A stretch of DNA of 64,000 nt from Melghirimyces thermohalophilus (lineage in GTDB: Bacteria > Bacillota > Bacilli > Thermoactinomycetales > DSM-45169): NCBI RefSeq assembly GCF_900102685.1, contig NZ_FMZA01000002.1, positions 62,001 through 126,000 on the forward strand, read 5' to 3'. Both the position numbers and the translations under genes were made by a program. Under the pieces are notes generated by a model. It was not told where the DNA came from. It worked only from the letters and a program-made list of their open reading frames with translations, and made no database searches. Shown here piece after piece: positions 7,494-15,880 of this stretch (its first letter is position 1; each line of letters opens with the position of its first letter).

Positions 7494-8339
7494 TTATGAG
7501 GGTTCCGATTGATAAAATTTGTCCAGTTTCTCCAGGACGCGGCGCTTACGGTAGAGCATCTGGCCGGCTTCGGCCACTTCTTCGATGGTGGATTTATTGA
7601 TCCAGGCACCGAAGAGGAGGCCGGCTACGGGAACCAGTTGGAAAAGTTTCTTCCATCCGAAATTGTCCCGGTAGGTAGCGAGCACTTCGCGCCAGCCCTG
7701 AATTTGGGAGATCGCTTCCCGTTCCGTTTCACCTTGGGGGCCGACGGACAAGTTTTTTAAGATGGATTGTTTGCCTACATAATCAGCCGAGGCGAATTGC
7801 AGGCATTGGACGATGAAGATCCGTTCCTGTTTTTCCCGAGGGTTATAGCCGTAGGCCAGTGCCATCTCTTGGATTGTTTTGAGGGAGAGGCCCAGTAGGA
7901 CGGGAATGTCGATGGCTAGGGTGAACACACCGCCGATACCGGTAGTGGCGCCCTGGTATTTGGCGATTTCTATCCGTGATTCTTTCAACTGGTCTGATGT
8001 TCGGTTTAAGATGGCCAAAGGGAGATCTTGGATTCGGGAGAAGGCGAGGGAACCGGGGGCGAGTCCCGCTTCCCGGGCCAGTTGATCCAGTACTCGTTGT
8101 TCGTTGATCAAATATTGACCGCCGGTTTGGATGTAGGCGCCCAGTTCGTCAAGCGCTTGGCCGATTTTGTCTTGCACCAGCTTCGGTGTGATCCGGTCCA
8201 GCAGGGCGAAGGGATAGCGGCCAATCTTTTCCCAAAACCACAAGTCCTTCTGTTCTTCTTCCCACCGTTCAATCATGCGCAGTTCGATCATGAGCTGTTC
8301 TTTGGAATGCTCTGTGTATGGCGTCTGCAGAGGGACCAC
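7494..8339 (-). CDS. EcsC family protein
   Basis: The 281-residue product matches the EcsC family: a charged N-terminus, KIGRYPFALLDRITPKLVQDKI, a glycine-rich core (GATTGIGGVFTLAIDIPVLLGLSLKTIQEMALAYGY) and a second small hydrophobic block (VPVAGLLFGAWIN). In B. subtilis EcsC is the third product of the ecsABC locus, with a poorly defined role in ABC-transporter function; here no ecsAB lies alongside. The start is uncertain. GTG at 8339 has GAGGTGG overlapping it; an in-frame ATG at 8291 has no clear ribosome site. Confidence 0.8.
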   Translation of the reverse strand: MVPLQTPYTEHSKEQLMIELRMIERWEEEQKDLWFWEKIGRYPFALLDRITPKLVQDKIGQALDELGAYIQTGGQYLINEQRVLDQLAREAGLAPGSLAFSRIQDLPLAILNRTSDQLKESRIEIAKYQGATTGIGGVFTLAIDIPVLLGLSLKTIQEMALAYGYNPREKQERIFIVQCLQFASADYVGKQSILKNLSVGPQGETEREAISQIQGWREVLATYRDNFGWKKLFQLVPVAGLLFGAWINKSTIEEVAEAGQMLYRKRRVLEKLDKFYQSEPS

Positions 8340-8527
8340 CTCATTTGTGGGTTATTCGTTGCCCCCGACAGGAGAACGGGTCGCCCGCCACCTGAAAAGG
8401 TTGGCGCTTGTAACCAGTATAGCTTGTTCCCGGTGGGTTGGACAAAGGTTTTCGACTCCCTTTCACCGCGGCAGGGCGAATACAAACTTTTGGTGGAACA
8501 TTCGGAAAAATAGGTGCAAAGAAAAAT

Positions 8528-8674
8528 TCATGCCAAACCTTCCCGGGGGTGTTTTTTCGTTTTGGAGGCGGGGCGGTATTTGGGCAGCTCCGCCTCCTCT
8601 TTCAGATACCAGATCCCGGTCAGGGCCAAAGTTCCGACAACAAAAACAAGAATACCTACATCCAATGCGGTCAC
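8528..8674 (-). CDS. Small single-helix membrane protein
   Basis: GTG at 8674 lies 9 nt after AAAGGTG and opens a 48-residue protein with one helix (DVGILVFVVGTLALTGIWYL) and a basic tail (SKTKKHPRE). The frame stays open upstream to 8902, but that part is low-quality proline-rich sequence with no ribosome site. No family is recognised. The topology resembles small accessory subunits of membrane enzymes, but nothing nearby supports a partner. Confidence 0.45.
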   Translation of the reverse strand: MTALDVGILVFVVGTLALTGIWYLKEEAELPKYRPASKTKKHPREGLA

Positions 8675-8859
8675 GGGGATCAACACCTTTCGGCCTTTTG
8701 TCTTAAAGGTAACACATCCTTTAGGGTGGTTTTTTAAGGCAATGTTAAACCCTGCTTTATTTATTGTTTCAAACAAAATTGTGACAAAATCGACAGCGTA
8801 TTTCCCGGGTAATGGATGCAACAAAAAACGTTCCGGCGATGCTGGTGGGGGAAGCGGGT

Positions 8860-9021
8860 CTATACATTCACTCGGTTGCGGCTGGGTGGAGCTATAATCC
8901 AAAATGGTGTCGATTGATCTCGGTCTCCGTCGGGCAGGTTGCAGCTGTCGATTTCCGCCAGCACGTCGGTTTTTGCAGATTCACGAATCGCCTCCATAGG
9001 TTCCGGCGTCTTGCCCTCCAT
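8860..9021 (-). CDS. Doubtful small ORF, 53 codons
   Basis: ATG at 9021 is preceded by TGGAG at a usable distance. The product (MEGKTPEPMEAIRESAK, then LAEIDSCNLPDGDRDQSTPFW) has a plausible soluble composition but no recognised family. It occupies the space before the EIIA gene on the opposite strand. It could be chance. Confidence 0.25.
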   Translation of the reverse strand: MEGKTPEPMEAIRESAKTDVLAEIDSCNLPDGDRDQSTPFWIIAPPSRNRVNV

Positions 9022-9158
9022 AAGCACTCCAGTTAAGATGGGGAGGGTGACCACGAGACTTTCGAGGTTAAAATGGAAGGTTCCGAAAGGCTGCGATTTC
9101 CGTGGGTATGATAAACAACTGAAGAAGCAAGATAGAAACGGGAGCCAAAGGAGGTTGC

Positions 9159-9656
9159 ATGGACGTGTTTAAGAAATGGTTTGGAAAAAAGGATCCCAAC
9201 GTAGTTATCGCGGCGCCTATTAAAGGGAAAGTCGTTTCGTTGAATGAGGTGCCTGATCCGGTTTTTTCCGATAAGATGATGGGAGACGGCGTCGCGATCC
9301 AGCCGGAGGAGGGCATGGTTTACGCTCCGGTCGACGGTGAGATCGCCCAGATGTTTCACACTGGACATGCCGTCGGGATTCGTACCAAGGAAGGGGTAGA
9401 AGTGTTGATCCATATCGGTCTGGAAACCGTTTCCTTGGAAGGGGAAGGCTTTACCACCAAAGTGGAGCAGGGGGACCGTGTCAAAACCGGCCAACCCTTG
9501 ATCCAGTTCTCTTTGGATACAGTCAAGGAAAAGGCGAAAAGTACGATTACGCCGGTTGTAGTTACCAATATGGATCTGGTGGACAGCCTGGCTCCGAAAC
9601 TTTCCGAGCAAGTAGATGTTGAGGAGCCGGTGATGGAAGTGAAACTGAAAAAATAA
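9159..9656 (+). CDS. crr: PTS glucose-type EIIA component (EIIA-Glc), stand-alone
   Basis: A 165-residue single-domain EIIA. The active site shows both conserved histidines: His70 in HTGHAVGI and His85 in VLIHIGLETV, the latter being the phosphorylated one by family analogy. It accepts phosphate from HPr-His15 and passes it to EIIB domains of sugar permeases; in Gram-positives such free EIIAs serve several EIICB proteins. AAAGGAGG precedes the ATG. No EIIB or EIIC gene is adjacent; HPr and enzyme I are encoded 21-23 kb away in this window. A bidirectional terminator follows. Confidence 0.93.
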   Translation: MDVFKKWFGKKDPNVVIAAPIKGKVVSLNEVPDPVFSDKMMGDGVAIQPEEGMVYAPVDGEIAQMFHTGHAVGIRTKEGVEVLIHIGLETVSLEGEGFTTKVEQGDRVKTGQPLIQFSLDTVKEKAKSTITPVVVTNMDLVDSLAPKLSEQVDVEEPVMEVKLKK

Positions 9657-9670
9657 GTTGACAAAAAGGG

Positions 9671-9690
9671 ATGGCCCCGATTGGGGCCAT
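9671..9690. terminator. Bidirectional terminator between convergent genes
   Basis: ATGGCCCC / GGGGCCAT hairpin with a 4-nt loop; TTTGTCGTT on the plus side and CCCTTTTTGT on the minus side. It serves the EIIA gene and the pyruvate-oxidase-like gene. Confidence 0.8.
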
Positions 9691-9706
9691 TTGTCGTTCT
9701 GGGATT

Positions 9707-11434
9707 TTAGGATTGGACTGGTTCTTGTTTTCCGCTGTCCTCCGTCTCTTCATCGGATTTTCTCCGCTCGGCCAGCCATTCTTTCACCAGGTGGATGGCG
9801 TAATTTTTCGCTTGGGCTAAGGTGATGCGTGCGGGCAAAGGCGCTTCGTTGGGATCGACCAGCACATCGACGATCACCGGTTTTTTCACCTGGAAGGCGC
9901 GATCCAAGGCATCTTTCAGCTCGTCGCGGTTTTCCACCCGGATGCCGACCCCGCCGCAGTCCTCGGCGTAACGGGCAAAGTTCGGGTTGGTCAGGTTGGT
10001 TCCAAATTCGGCGTTACCCATGGACTCCTGTTCAAACTTGATCATGGCGATCTTATCGTTATTAAGTACGATCACCACGATGGGGAGGTCGTACTTCACA
10101 GCTGTCACGAAGTCAGACATCATCATGGCAAAACCGCCGTCTCCCACTACAGCAACCACTTGTCGGTCCGGATAGGCCAATTGGCCCGCAATCGCACCAG
10201 GAAGGCCACAGCCCAGTGTGGCCAACCAACTGGAGACGATAAATTTTTGATCCCGCAGGATGAAGTTGCGCGCCATCCAGACGGTGACGTTGCCCACGTC
10301 ACAGGAGATGATGGCGTTGTTGTCCAATACGTCCTGCAGGCAGACGGGAACGGTTTGTGGCCGCAACGGGGTTCCCTCTTCCTCCCCCTGTTCCTTCATC
10401 AACGTTAGCCAGTTCTTCATTTCCCTCTGATACTTGGTCAAATAGTGGTCATCTTGCTTTTCGGAAAGACGCTTGTTCATCATTTGCAAGGTGTGAGCAG
10501 CGTCTCCTGCCACACCCACGTCCACCGGGGTGCGTTTTCCGATCTGGGCCGGGTTGGCGTCGATATGGATCGTGCGGGCTTCCCGAGGGAGGAAGTCGAT
10601 AAAGGGAAAAGAGGTGCCGATCATCACTAGGGTTTCCGCTTCTCGCATGGCGTAGAAAGCCGGTTTGGTCCCCAAAAGGCCGAGGCCCCCGAGACAATAT
10701 GGATGGTCGTCGGGAACCACTCCCTTACCCGGCAGGGTGACCACGATCGGCGCTTTTAACTTTTGGGCGAAGGTTAACAGTTCTTCCCGGGCATCACGGG
10801 CTCCCTGTCCCGCCAAGATGATCGTCTTCCGTGGTTCGGACAGCAGGGATACAGCTTTATCCACGTCGGATTCCCGGGGAGTCGGTTTAGATGGCGTGAA
10901 GAGGGTGCTATTCATCCGAGCGTGACGTTCCACCTCAAACCGGGGGATATCATCGGGAATACTTATATGGGCCACCCTCCGGTGGGTTTGTGCCATCCGA
11001 ATCGCCTGATTGGTGATGACCGGCAGCTGCTCGGCAGACATGGCTCGCTCATTGTAGATGGCCACATCATCAAAGAGACGGTCCAGGTCTACCTCTTGGA
11101 AAAAATTTGTGCCGATCATATCGCTTTCTACCTGTCCAGTGATAGCCAATACCGGTGCGCTGTCCATCTTGGCATCGTAGAGACCGTTCAAGAGATGGAT
11201 GGCACCCGGGCCGGCGATGGCCATGCAGACGCCCAATTTGCCGGTCAGTTTGGCATAAGCGGCGGCGGCCAAAGCGCCAGCCTCCTCATGTCGGACTTGG
11301 ATAAACTTGATCTTAGGATGATTGCGAAGGGACTCGATCAGAGAGTTGATGGAATCCCCGGGCATGCCGAAGATGTACTCCACGCCCTCTTCGACTAGAA
11401 TGTCCATCAGCGCATCTCCCGCTTTTTTGCTCAT
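9707..11434 (-). CDS. ThDP-dependent pyruvate oxidase / quinone-type pyruvate dehydrogenase (YdaP/PoxB-like)
   Basis: The 575-residue protein has the three-domain ThDP enzyme layout. The N-terminal PYR domain shows GVEYIFGMPGDSIN and the catalytic Glu in VRHEEAGALAAAAYAKLTG. The central domain is FAD/nucleotide-binding-like. The C-terminal PP domain has GDGGFAMMMSDFVTAVKYDLPIVV then NND, the GDG-N30 thiamine diphosphate and Mg motif. The motif context and length match B. subtilis YdaP and E. coli PoxB rather than acetolactate synthase. These enzymes oxidise pyruvate to acetate or acetyl phosphate plus CO2, feeding electrons to quinone or oxygen. AGGAGG precedes the ATG. It stands alone, after a terminator of the neighbouring operon. 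Confidence 0.88.
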   Translation of the reverse strand: MSKKAGDALMDILVEEGVEYIFGMPGDSINSLIESLRNHPKIKFIQVRHEEAGALAAAAYAKLTGKLGVCMAIAGPGAIHLLNGLYDAKMDSAPVLAITGQVESDMIGTNFFQEVDLDRLFDDVAIYNERAMSAEQLPVITNQAIRMAQTHRRVAHISIPDDIPRFEVERHARMNSTLFTPSKPTPRESDVDKAVSLLSEPRKTIILAGQGARDAREELLTFAQKLKAPIVVTLPGKGVVPDDHPYCLGGLGLLGTKPAFYAMREAETLVMIGTSFPFIDFLPREARTIHIDANPAQIGKRTPVDVGVAGDAAHTLQMMNKRLSEKQDDHYLTKYQREMKNWLTLMKEQGEEEGTPLRPQTVPVCLQDVLDNNAIISCDVGNVTVWMARNFILRDQKFIVSSWLATLGCGLPGAIAGQLAYPDRQVVAVVGDGGFAMMMSDFVTAVKYDLPIVVIVLNNDKIAMIKFEQESMGNAEFGTNLTNPNFARYAEDCGGVGIRVENRDELKDALDRAFQVKKPVIVDVLVDPNEAPLPARITLAQAKNYAIHLVKEWLAERRKSDEETEDSGKQEPVQS

Positions 11435-11525
11435 ATATGGACCTCCTCATGATGTCTTTATGGGCAGTGTTTCCTCTTCGCGGCGGAATATGTGATGCTC
11501 TCACTTTTCAGTAGATGGAAGATAA

Positions 11526-11550
11526 AAGGCTGCCGAATGGATCGGCAGCC
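11526..11550 (-). terminator. Intrinsic terminator (minus strand)
   Basis: GGCTGCCGA / TCGGCAGCC hairpin followed on the minus strand by TTTTATC, just after the stop of the NAD(P)-binding gene. Confidence 0.8.
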
Positions 11551-11558
11551 TGAGGTTT

Positions 11559-12197
11559 TTATAAGGATTTCAATGCTTCGGTGATAGGGGTGGTCCCGGT
11601 TAAAAGATCGAAGGAGCGTCGGAACGACTGCGCTGCTTCCAGGGAGGCGACAATGGTGGCGGCTACATCGGCCCGGGGGATGTCCCCGAAGGTATCCTGA
11701 TTGCTCGAGATCAACACCGTTCCTTTCCCCGCTTCGTCTGTCAAACGTCCGGGGCGGATGATGGTGTAATTGAGGCCGCTGTTCCGCAGCCGTTCGTCGG
11801 CCCGCCCCTTGGCTACTAAGTAGTGTCGGATTTTATCCGGTCCCTGTTCCGGCCGGTCGGCCATCATCGAGCTCACCATGATGAAACGGTTGACGCCTTG
11901 GGCCACACCGGCATCGATCGTTTTAAAGGCCCCGTCTAAATCGATCAAAAGGGTTTTGTCCGCCCCGGTATGACCGCCAGAACCTGCGGTGAAGACGATC
12001 GCGTTGCATCCGGTCACCGCGTCGTCGATGCTTCGCTCCAAGTCACCCAGCACCACTTCATCGGCGCCCAATTTTACCATGTCCGGCCGCTGCTGTTCAT
12101 CACGGATCACCGCCCGAACCTGGTGGTCGCTTTTCCCTAACAATTGAACGACCTGTCTTCCGATTTTTCCATTTGCACCGATCACAGCAACATGCAT
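11559..12197 (-). CDS. NAD(P)-binding SDR-like protein (NmrA/YhfK type)
   Basis: An atypical short-chain-dehydrogenase fold. The N-terminal VAVIGANGKIGRQVVQLL is the GxxGxxG nucleotide site. GDLERSIDDAV, AIVFTAGSGGHTGADKT and VNRFIMVSS follow in family order, and YLVAKGRADERLRNSGLNYTIIRPGRLTDE carries the Y-x-x-x-K-like segment. It resembles B. subtilis YhfK, an uncharacterised oxidoreductase or NAD(P) sensor. ATG at 12197 lies 8 nt after AAGGGG; a GTG three codons upstream is too close to that site. It follows the LLM-type gene by 35 bp and is probably co-transcribed with it. Confidence 0.82.
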   Translation of the reverse strand: MHVAVIGANGKIGRQVVQLLGKSDHQVRAVIRDEQQRPDMVKLGADEVVLGDLERSIDDAVTGCNAIVFTAGSGGHTGADKTLLIDLDGAFKTIDAGVAQGVNRFIMVSSMMADRPEQGPDKIRHYLVAKGRADERLRNSGLNYTIIRPGRLTDEAGKGTVLISSNQDTFGDIPRADVAATIVASLEAAQSFRRSFDLLTGTTPITEALKSL

Positions 12198-12232
12198 TTG
12201 AAACACCCCTTATCCATTGGTCGATCATTCCA

Positions 12233-13237
12233 TCATGACCCACTTTGAAAGATTTCAGACACCAGCTCAAAGGAGCGAAGACGGGCTTGATGGTCGAATA
12301 TCTGGGCGTTGACGATGATTTCATCCGCATGGGTCTCTTTTACCAAACGATGTAATCCCTCATATACGGTATCGGGAGCTCCGATGACAGAGGTGGATAG
12401 CTGCCTCATGACCGCAGCTTTCTCGTACTCATTCCACACCTCGTCCATATTATTCACCGGGGGTTGCAAGGGACCAGGTTGGTTGCGAACGAGACTGACA
12501 AATTGCTGTTGCATAGATGTGGCCAACCGGTGAGCTTCCTCCTCGCGATCGGCGGCCACGACGTTGACCCCGATCATGGTATGGGGCTGGTCCAACACGT
12601 CCGACGGCTGGAAATGTTCCCGGTAGAGGCGAAGAGCCGGCACCGTATATTCTGGTGAGAAATGGCTGGCAAAGGCGAAGGGCAGGCCGAGCTCGGCGGC
12701 TAGTCGCGCGCTAAAGTCGCTGGAACCCAGCAACCAGATGGGAATATTTAATCCTTCACCAGGGATGGCCCGCACACGGCTTTCCCCTGCGAAGTAGCTG
12801 CGCAGTTCCGCTAGCAGTTCGGGGAAAAATTGGCCGCTGCTCCTGCCGTCCCGCCGCAGGGCTCGTGCCGTCAATTGATCCGTTCCAGGGGCGCGGCCGA
12901 GGCCCAGGTCAACCCGCCCCGGAAACAGCGACTCCAGGGTTCCAAACTGCTCAGCGATGAGCAGAGGAGCGTGATTGGGCAGCATGATGCCGCCGGAACC
13001 GACTCGGATCGTTGATGTTTCCGCCGCCACTCGGCCGATCACGACCGAAGTGGCTGCACTGGCGATCCCCGGCATGTTGTGATGTTCCGCTAGCCAGTAG
13101 CGGTGATAGCCCCAGCGTTCGGCATGACGGGCCAGATCCAGTGTATTCTGCAAAGATTGAGCCGGTGTGCTCCCTTCAGTGATCGGGGATAGATCGAGAA
13201 CCGAATAGGGGATTTCCCTGAGAGTTTTGGCGGTCAA
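12233..13237 (-). CDS. LLM-class (luciferase-like) flavin-dependent oxidoreductase
   Basis: A 334-residue TIM-barrel enzyme. Family blocks are [41 protein letters not shown] at the N-terminus, then [40 protein letters not shown], and [27 protein letters not shown]. This is the YceB/YvbT-like branch of bacterial luciferase relatives, which use reduced FMN or F420; the substrate is unknown. TTG at 13237 is preceded by GTGGAG at short spacing. It leads a two-gene operon with the NAD(P)-binding protein. A perfect 16-bp palindrome lies 55 bp upstream. Confidence 0.85.
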   Translation of the reverse strand: MTAKTLREIPYSVLDLSPITEGSTPAQSLQNTLDLARHAERWGYHRYWLAEHHNMPGIASAATSVVIGRVAAETSTIRVGSGGIMLPNHAPLLIAEQFGTLESLFPGRVDLGLGRAPGTDQLTARALRRDGRSSGQFFPELLAELRSYFAGESRVRAIPGEGLNIPIWLLGSSDFSARLAAELGLPFAFASHFSPEYTVPALRLYREHFQPSDVLDQPHTMIGVNVVAADREEEAHRLATSMQQQFVSLVRNQPGPLQPPVNNMDEVWNEYEKAAVMRQLSTSVIGAPDTVYEGLHRLVKETHADEIIVNAQIFDHQARLRSFELVSEIFQSGS

Positions 13238-13291
13238 TTGTCTCCACTTCTTTCTTCATATGTGATCAGCCTTGTGAATCTCGGGATGACA

Positions 13292-13307
13292 GGGGAAGCG
13301 CTTCCCC
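13292..13307. promoter_or_regulatory. Perfect 16-bp palindrome, possible operator
   Basis: GGGGAAGCGCTTCCCC lies between the divergent LLM-oxidoreductase gene and the gene at 13459. The core GAAGCGCTTC resembles a catabolite-responsive element, but the outer T and A of that consensus are missing. Confidence 0.45.
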
Positions 13308-13458
13308 CCTGCGTTTCCTTTTCACAAGCTTACAAGTCATATTATGAAACATCGAGCCTCGAAATAAAAGGTGAAGCTTTCTCTTCTCTTTTTTTTACCG
13401 ACATAGAATAGAAGCCCCTCTCATAGGTTCATAATAATACCGAAGGAGGGGATCGGTT

Positions 13459-13833
13459 ATGGAATGGATGAAAGGCTACGTGATCGTCCCATGGAATACA
13501 ATCCGTGGACTCAGCAAACCTCCGCTCAAGAAAAGGTTTCTCCGATATACCCGCCGTTACGCCCTGGTAGAGCGTCATCATAAAGGCTTGGTAGGAAATT
13601 ACCGTTCTTGCACAGCAGCTGCTCGGGAGGCGGCTATCCGCTATGCCCGGGAGATGCACAATTACCACGTTGATCCAAAGAAATGGCGTCCCTCGGCGAT
13701 TGAACTGGCGTCCCGCTTCTACCCAGCGGAAGAGCTGGCTTGCATGTCCGACAAAGCCTTGGGTGAGTTGATCCACAACACGGACTGGCACCAAAAATGG
13801 CGGGAACAAAGATCGTCCGTAAAAACGACCTGA
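13459..13833 (+). CDS. Basic helical protein of unknown function
   Basis: ATG at 13459 follows GGAGGGGATCGGTT. The 124-residue product is rich in Arg, Lys, His and Tyr and looks fully helical (RFLRYTRRYALVERHHKGLVGNY, then AAAREAAIRYAREMHNYHV). No signal peptide, membrane helix or metal motif is seen. I do not recognise it. Its stop codon lies inside the terminator stem. Confidence 0.6.
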   Translation: MEWMKGYVIVPWNTIRGLSKPPLKKRFLRYTRRYALVERHHKGLVGNYRSCTAAAREAAIRYAREMHNYHVDPKKWRPSAIELASRFYPAEELACMSDKALGELIHNTDWHQKWREQRSSVKTT

Positions 13834-13848
13834 ACCAGGTCGTTTTTT
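13821..13848 (+). terminator. Intrinsic terminator overlapping the stop codon
   Basis: AAAAACGACCTG / CAGGTCGTTTTT with a 3-nt loop. The TGA stop of the preceding gene is in the left arm and loop. Confidence 0.85.
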
Positions 13849-13880
13849 GCTGTCCTCAGATGTCAGGGTCACGAACAGAA

Positions 13881-14223
13881 TCAGAAAGAGACAGCCCAAT
13901 CCTCAGCTGCCGCGTACAGCTCCTGCCGGCTGACTCGAGCCAGCTCCTCCTCATCCACTTCATCCTCTTTGTTCTGCTCTTCCGGGGATGGTTTGGGAAG
14001 GGCCGTTTGCACGGGGGACAAAAGGGCGTTAAGAGGCTCCTCCTTGAGCCATCCTGCAAGGTAATTTAGAATTTCTTCGGGTTTGTACCAAAATCCGGAT
14101 GAGTTGGGTATCGTGGTCGATGGTTGTGACTCAATAGGAGATGTGATCGTATGTTTTCAGGTCGCTGTCAATCCAAGAAAAATGTTTGTTGGGATAATAG
14201 ATTTCAACCCATTGTAGTTCCAT
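13881..14223 (-). pseudogene. Frameshifted ORF, two collinear coding halves
   Basis: On the minus strand an ATG at 14223 opens MELQWVEIYYPNKHFSWIDS followed by DLKTYDHISY and a TGA at 14131-14133. If one T in TATTGAG is removed, the frame runs on: ESQPSTTIPNSSGFWYKPEE, then ILNYLAGWLKEEPLNALL, an acidic linker and LYAAAEDWAVSF, ending at 13881. The combined product of about 113 residues has sensible amphipathic composition in both halves. It could be a real gene with a recent one-base insertion, a sequencing error, or programmed frameshifting. Family not recognised. No strong ribosome site precedes the ATG, and a terminator separates it from the gene upstream. Confidence 0.45.
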
Positions 14224-14281
14224 CAGGTGACGACCCGTCACTGTTTGGTTCGTGTGGCCGAAGCGGAGGAAATCAAAAACG

Positions 14282-14321
14282 AAAAAGCCCCTGTCAGCAC
14301 CCGGGAAGGGGAAGACAGGGG
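14282..14321 (-). terminator. Intrinsic terminator (minus strand)
   Basis: GCCCCTGTC / GACAGGGG arms flank an 18-nt loop; on the minus strand the hairpin is followed by a run of five T. It ends the CDP-alcohol phosphatidyltransferase gene. Confidence 0.75.
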
Positions 14322-14336
14322 TTGGCGCAGGACGGA

Positions 14337-15248
14337 TCAGGCCAATCGTTGGAGTGGGGTCTCCGACTTCGCGCTTTCTTCTATTTCTTTCAAGTGGTGG
14401 TGAAGGTCGCGGGTGCTCAGCCACATTTTATAGATGAGCGCCGCTTCAAAGAGAAACAGGAGTAAGGAGGCGGCTAGGGTGATCTGGGGGATCCAACCGG
14501 TGATGGGAGCGATGATAAAGATAAACATCTGGTACTCGATGCCGCTGAACAGATGGGGGCGGATTCGTGCCCGCTCTAATCGGTCCCTGATTTTCAAGTA
14601 CCAGCCGAACCGCTTTTTAAAAGCTGCATTCAGATCCATGTTGATCACAGGGGTTGCCGAGGGTGGCGTTTTTACTGTGTCATCATCTTCTTCGTCGAAT
14701 GGTTGCTGGTAAGCTTGACGAGCATTCCGTTTCGCTTGGCGAATCTTTTTTTTCATCTCCTGGCGAAGTTTATAAAATTGCAGCGCATCCATGTAACGCA
14801 GCATATCGAGAAAGATGATGAGGATGGCCAATCCCAGATAGAAAAGTTGGCCCGTAAGGACGAACTGGCCTCCCATCAACGCGAGGGCGCAGGTGACCAC
14901 TCGAAAGCGGTCTAACATATAGTCGAGCCACATCCCAAACACCGACCCGGTCCCCTTGAGGCGGGCTATTTTCCCATCCATACAGTCCAACAGGAAGCTG
15001 AGGTGGTACAGGAAGGCCCCGGCCAGGAGGGAAACAGGGTCCCCGAGAAAAAAGAACCCGGCCGCAACACCGCCAAGCAAAAATGCGGCCAAGGAGATCT
15101 GATTCGGTGTGATGCCGGTGTGGTTAGCGACCGGCACCACCAATCGAGAGGCGACGGGGTCCACCAGCAGGACGGTCCACCAGGCATCCCGTCGTTTGTA
15201 AGTTTTCTGTTGAACTTCCTTCACTGTAAAACGGTTTTTTTCTTCCAT
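14337..15248 (-). CDS. CDP-alcohol phosphatidyltransferase family membrane enzyme
   Basis: The complete family motif D-x2-D-G-x2-A-R-x8-G-x3-D-x3-D is present in LDCMDGKIARLKGTG plus SVFGMWLDYMLD. Several transmembrane helices surround it (AAFLLGGVAAGFFFLG, LSLLAGAFLYHLSFLL, LFYLGLAILIIFLDML, MFIFIIAPITGWI, LAASLLLFLFEAALIY). A long cytosolic insert after the fourth helix is Lys/Arg/Gln-rich, then acidic, which is unusual and makes the protein longer (303 aa) than PgsA or PssA (about 180-240). The enzyme exchanges CMP for an alcohol on CDP-activated lipids or polyols; the alcohol cannot be told from the sequence. ATG at 15248 follows GGAGG by 9 nt. Confidence 0.85.
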   Translation of the reverse strand: MEEKNRFTVKEVQQKTYKRRDAWWTVLLVDPVASRLVVPVANHTGITPNQISLAAFLLGGVAAGFFFLGDPVSLLAGAFLYHLSFLLDCMDGKIARLKGTGSVFGMWLDYMLDRFRVVTCALALMGGQFVLTGQLFYLGLAILIIFLDMLRYMDALQFYKLRQEMKKKIRQAKRNARQAYQQPFDEEDDDTVKTPPSATPVINMDLNAAFKKRFGWYLKIRDRLERARIRPHLFSGIEYQMFIFIIAPITGWIPQITLAASLLLFLFEAALIYKMWLSTRDLHHHLKEIEESAKSETPLQRLA

Positions 15249-15608
15249 ATAAAACAACCTCCGAAAGTTTTTTGCTCATGGTTGCAGGAGCTCTCCCCCT
15301 CCCCTTTCTGCAGTTATTGAGCAGAAGATGACAGGGATCTGGCAGGGCTGACGATTGTGGTGAGTTCGAAGCCATCCTCCAATAACTGAAAATATAGGTG
15401 GCTGGTCCAGCTTTCTCGCGAGCGGGCCGGACGGATCAGCCGATTTCGCGTCAGCCCTCGTGTTGGATGTCTAGCGCATGGTGTAAGAGAGTAGATATTC
15501 ACTGTCTCACCCACGGAAACCTTCTATTTAATAATTCGTATGCAAATGACTGTTTCGGTCCATTTTCTAAAAAAATCATCGACGGATCCGATGCGACGAG
15601 GGCAGCAG
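15249..15608. other. Intergenic region before the SAM riboswitch
   Basis: No gene is supported here. Short frames exist on both strands but none has a ribosome site and a plausible composition. The region should hold the promoter of the minus-strand gene at 15248. Confidence 0.5.
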
Positions 15609-15637
15609 TTGACAACGGCAGGGGAATTTCATATAGT
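15609..15637 (+). promoter_or_regulatory. Sigma-A promoter for the metH-yitJ operon
   Basis: TTGACA at 15609-15614 and TATAGT at 15632-15637 with an exact 17-nt spacer, about 54 bp before the riboswitch. Confidence 0.8.
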
Positions 15638-15690
15638 GAAGACAAATTGTTGCTCCTTTTTGGAAAACCACAACGAAACATGCGAATCAT

Positions 15691-15855
15691 TCTCTTATCA
15701 CGAGAGGTGGAGGGACTGGCCCGATGAAGCCCGGCAACCTACCGTCCGTCTGGCGGTGTGGTGCCAATTCCTGCAGAGTGCAATCTCTGGCAGATGAGAG
15801 ACTACCGCGAGACTGAACGGGACCTTTCATCCACAGAGATGGAGGTCTTTTTTAT
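15691..15855 (+). promoter_or_regulatory. SAM-I riboswitch (S box) with intrinsic terminator
   Basis: The aptamer runs from CTCTTATC (15692) to GATGAGAG (15793-15800), which pair as P1. Between them are the S-box core sequences GAGGTGGAGGGACTGGCCC, GATGAAGCCCGGCAACC and GGTGCCAATTCC in the right order. Downstream, GACC...CATC (15821-15831) and GATGGAGGTC (15838-15847) form a hairpin followed by six T: the terminator that forms when SAM is bound. It regulates metH-yitJ by stopping transcription at high SAM. Confidence 0.96.
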
Positions 15856-15880
15856 TTCCGAACCAAAGGGATGATGAACC

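Noticed and set aside
14131-14424. 97-codon minus-strand frame taken as one gene
   Set aside because: Its first half overlaps the phosphatidyltransferase gene end and terminator; only the part from 14223 looks coding, as half of a frameshifted ORF.
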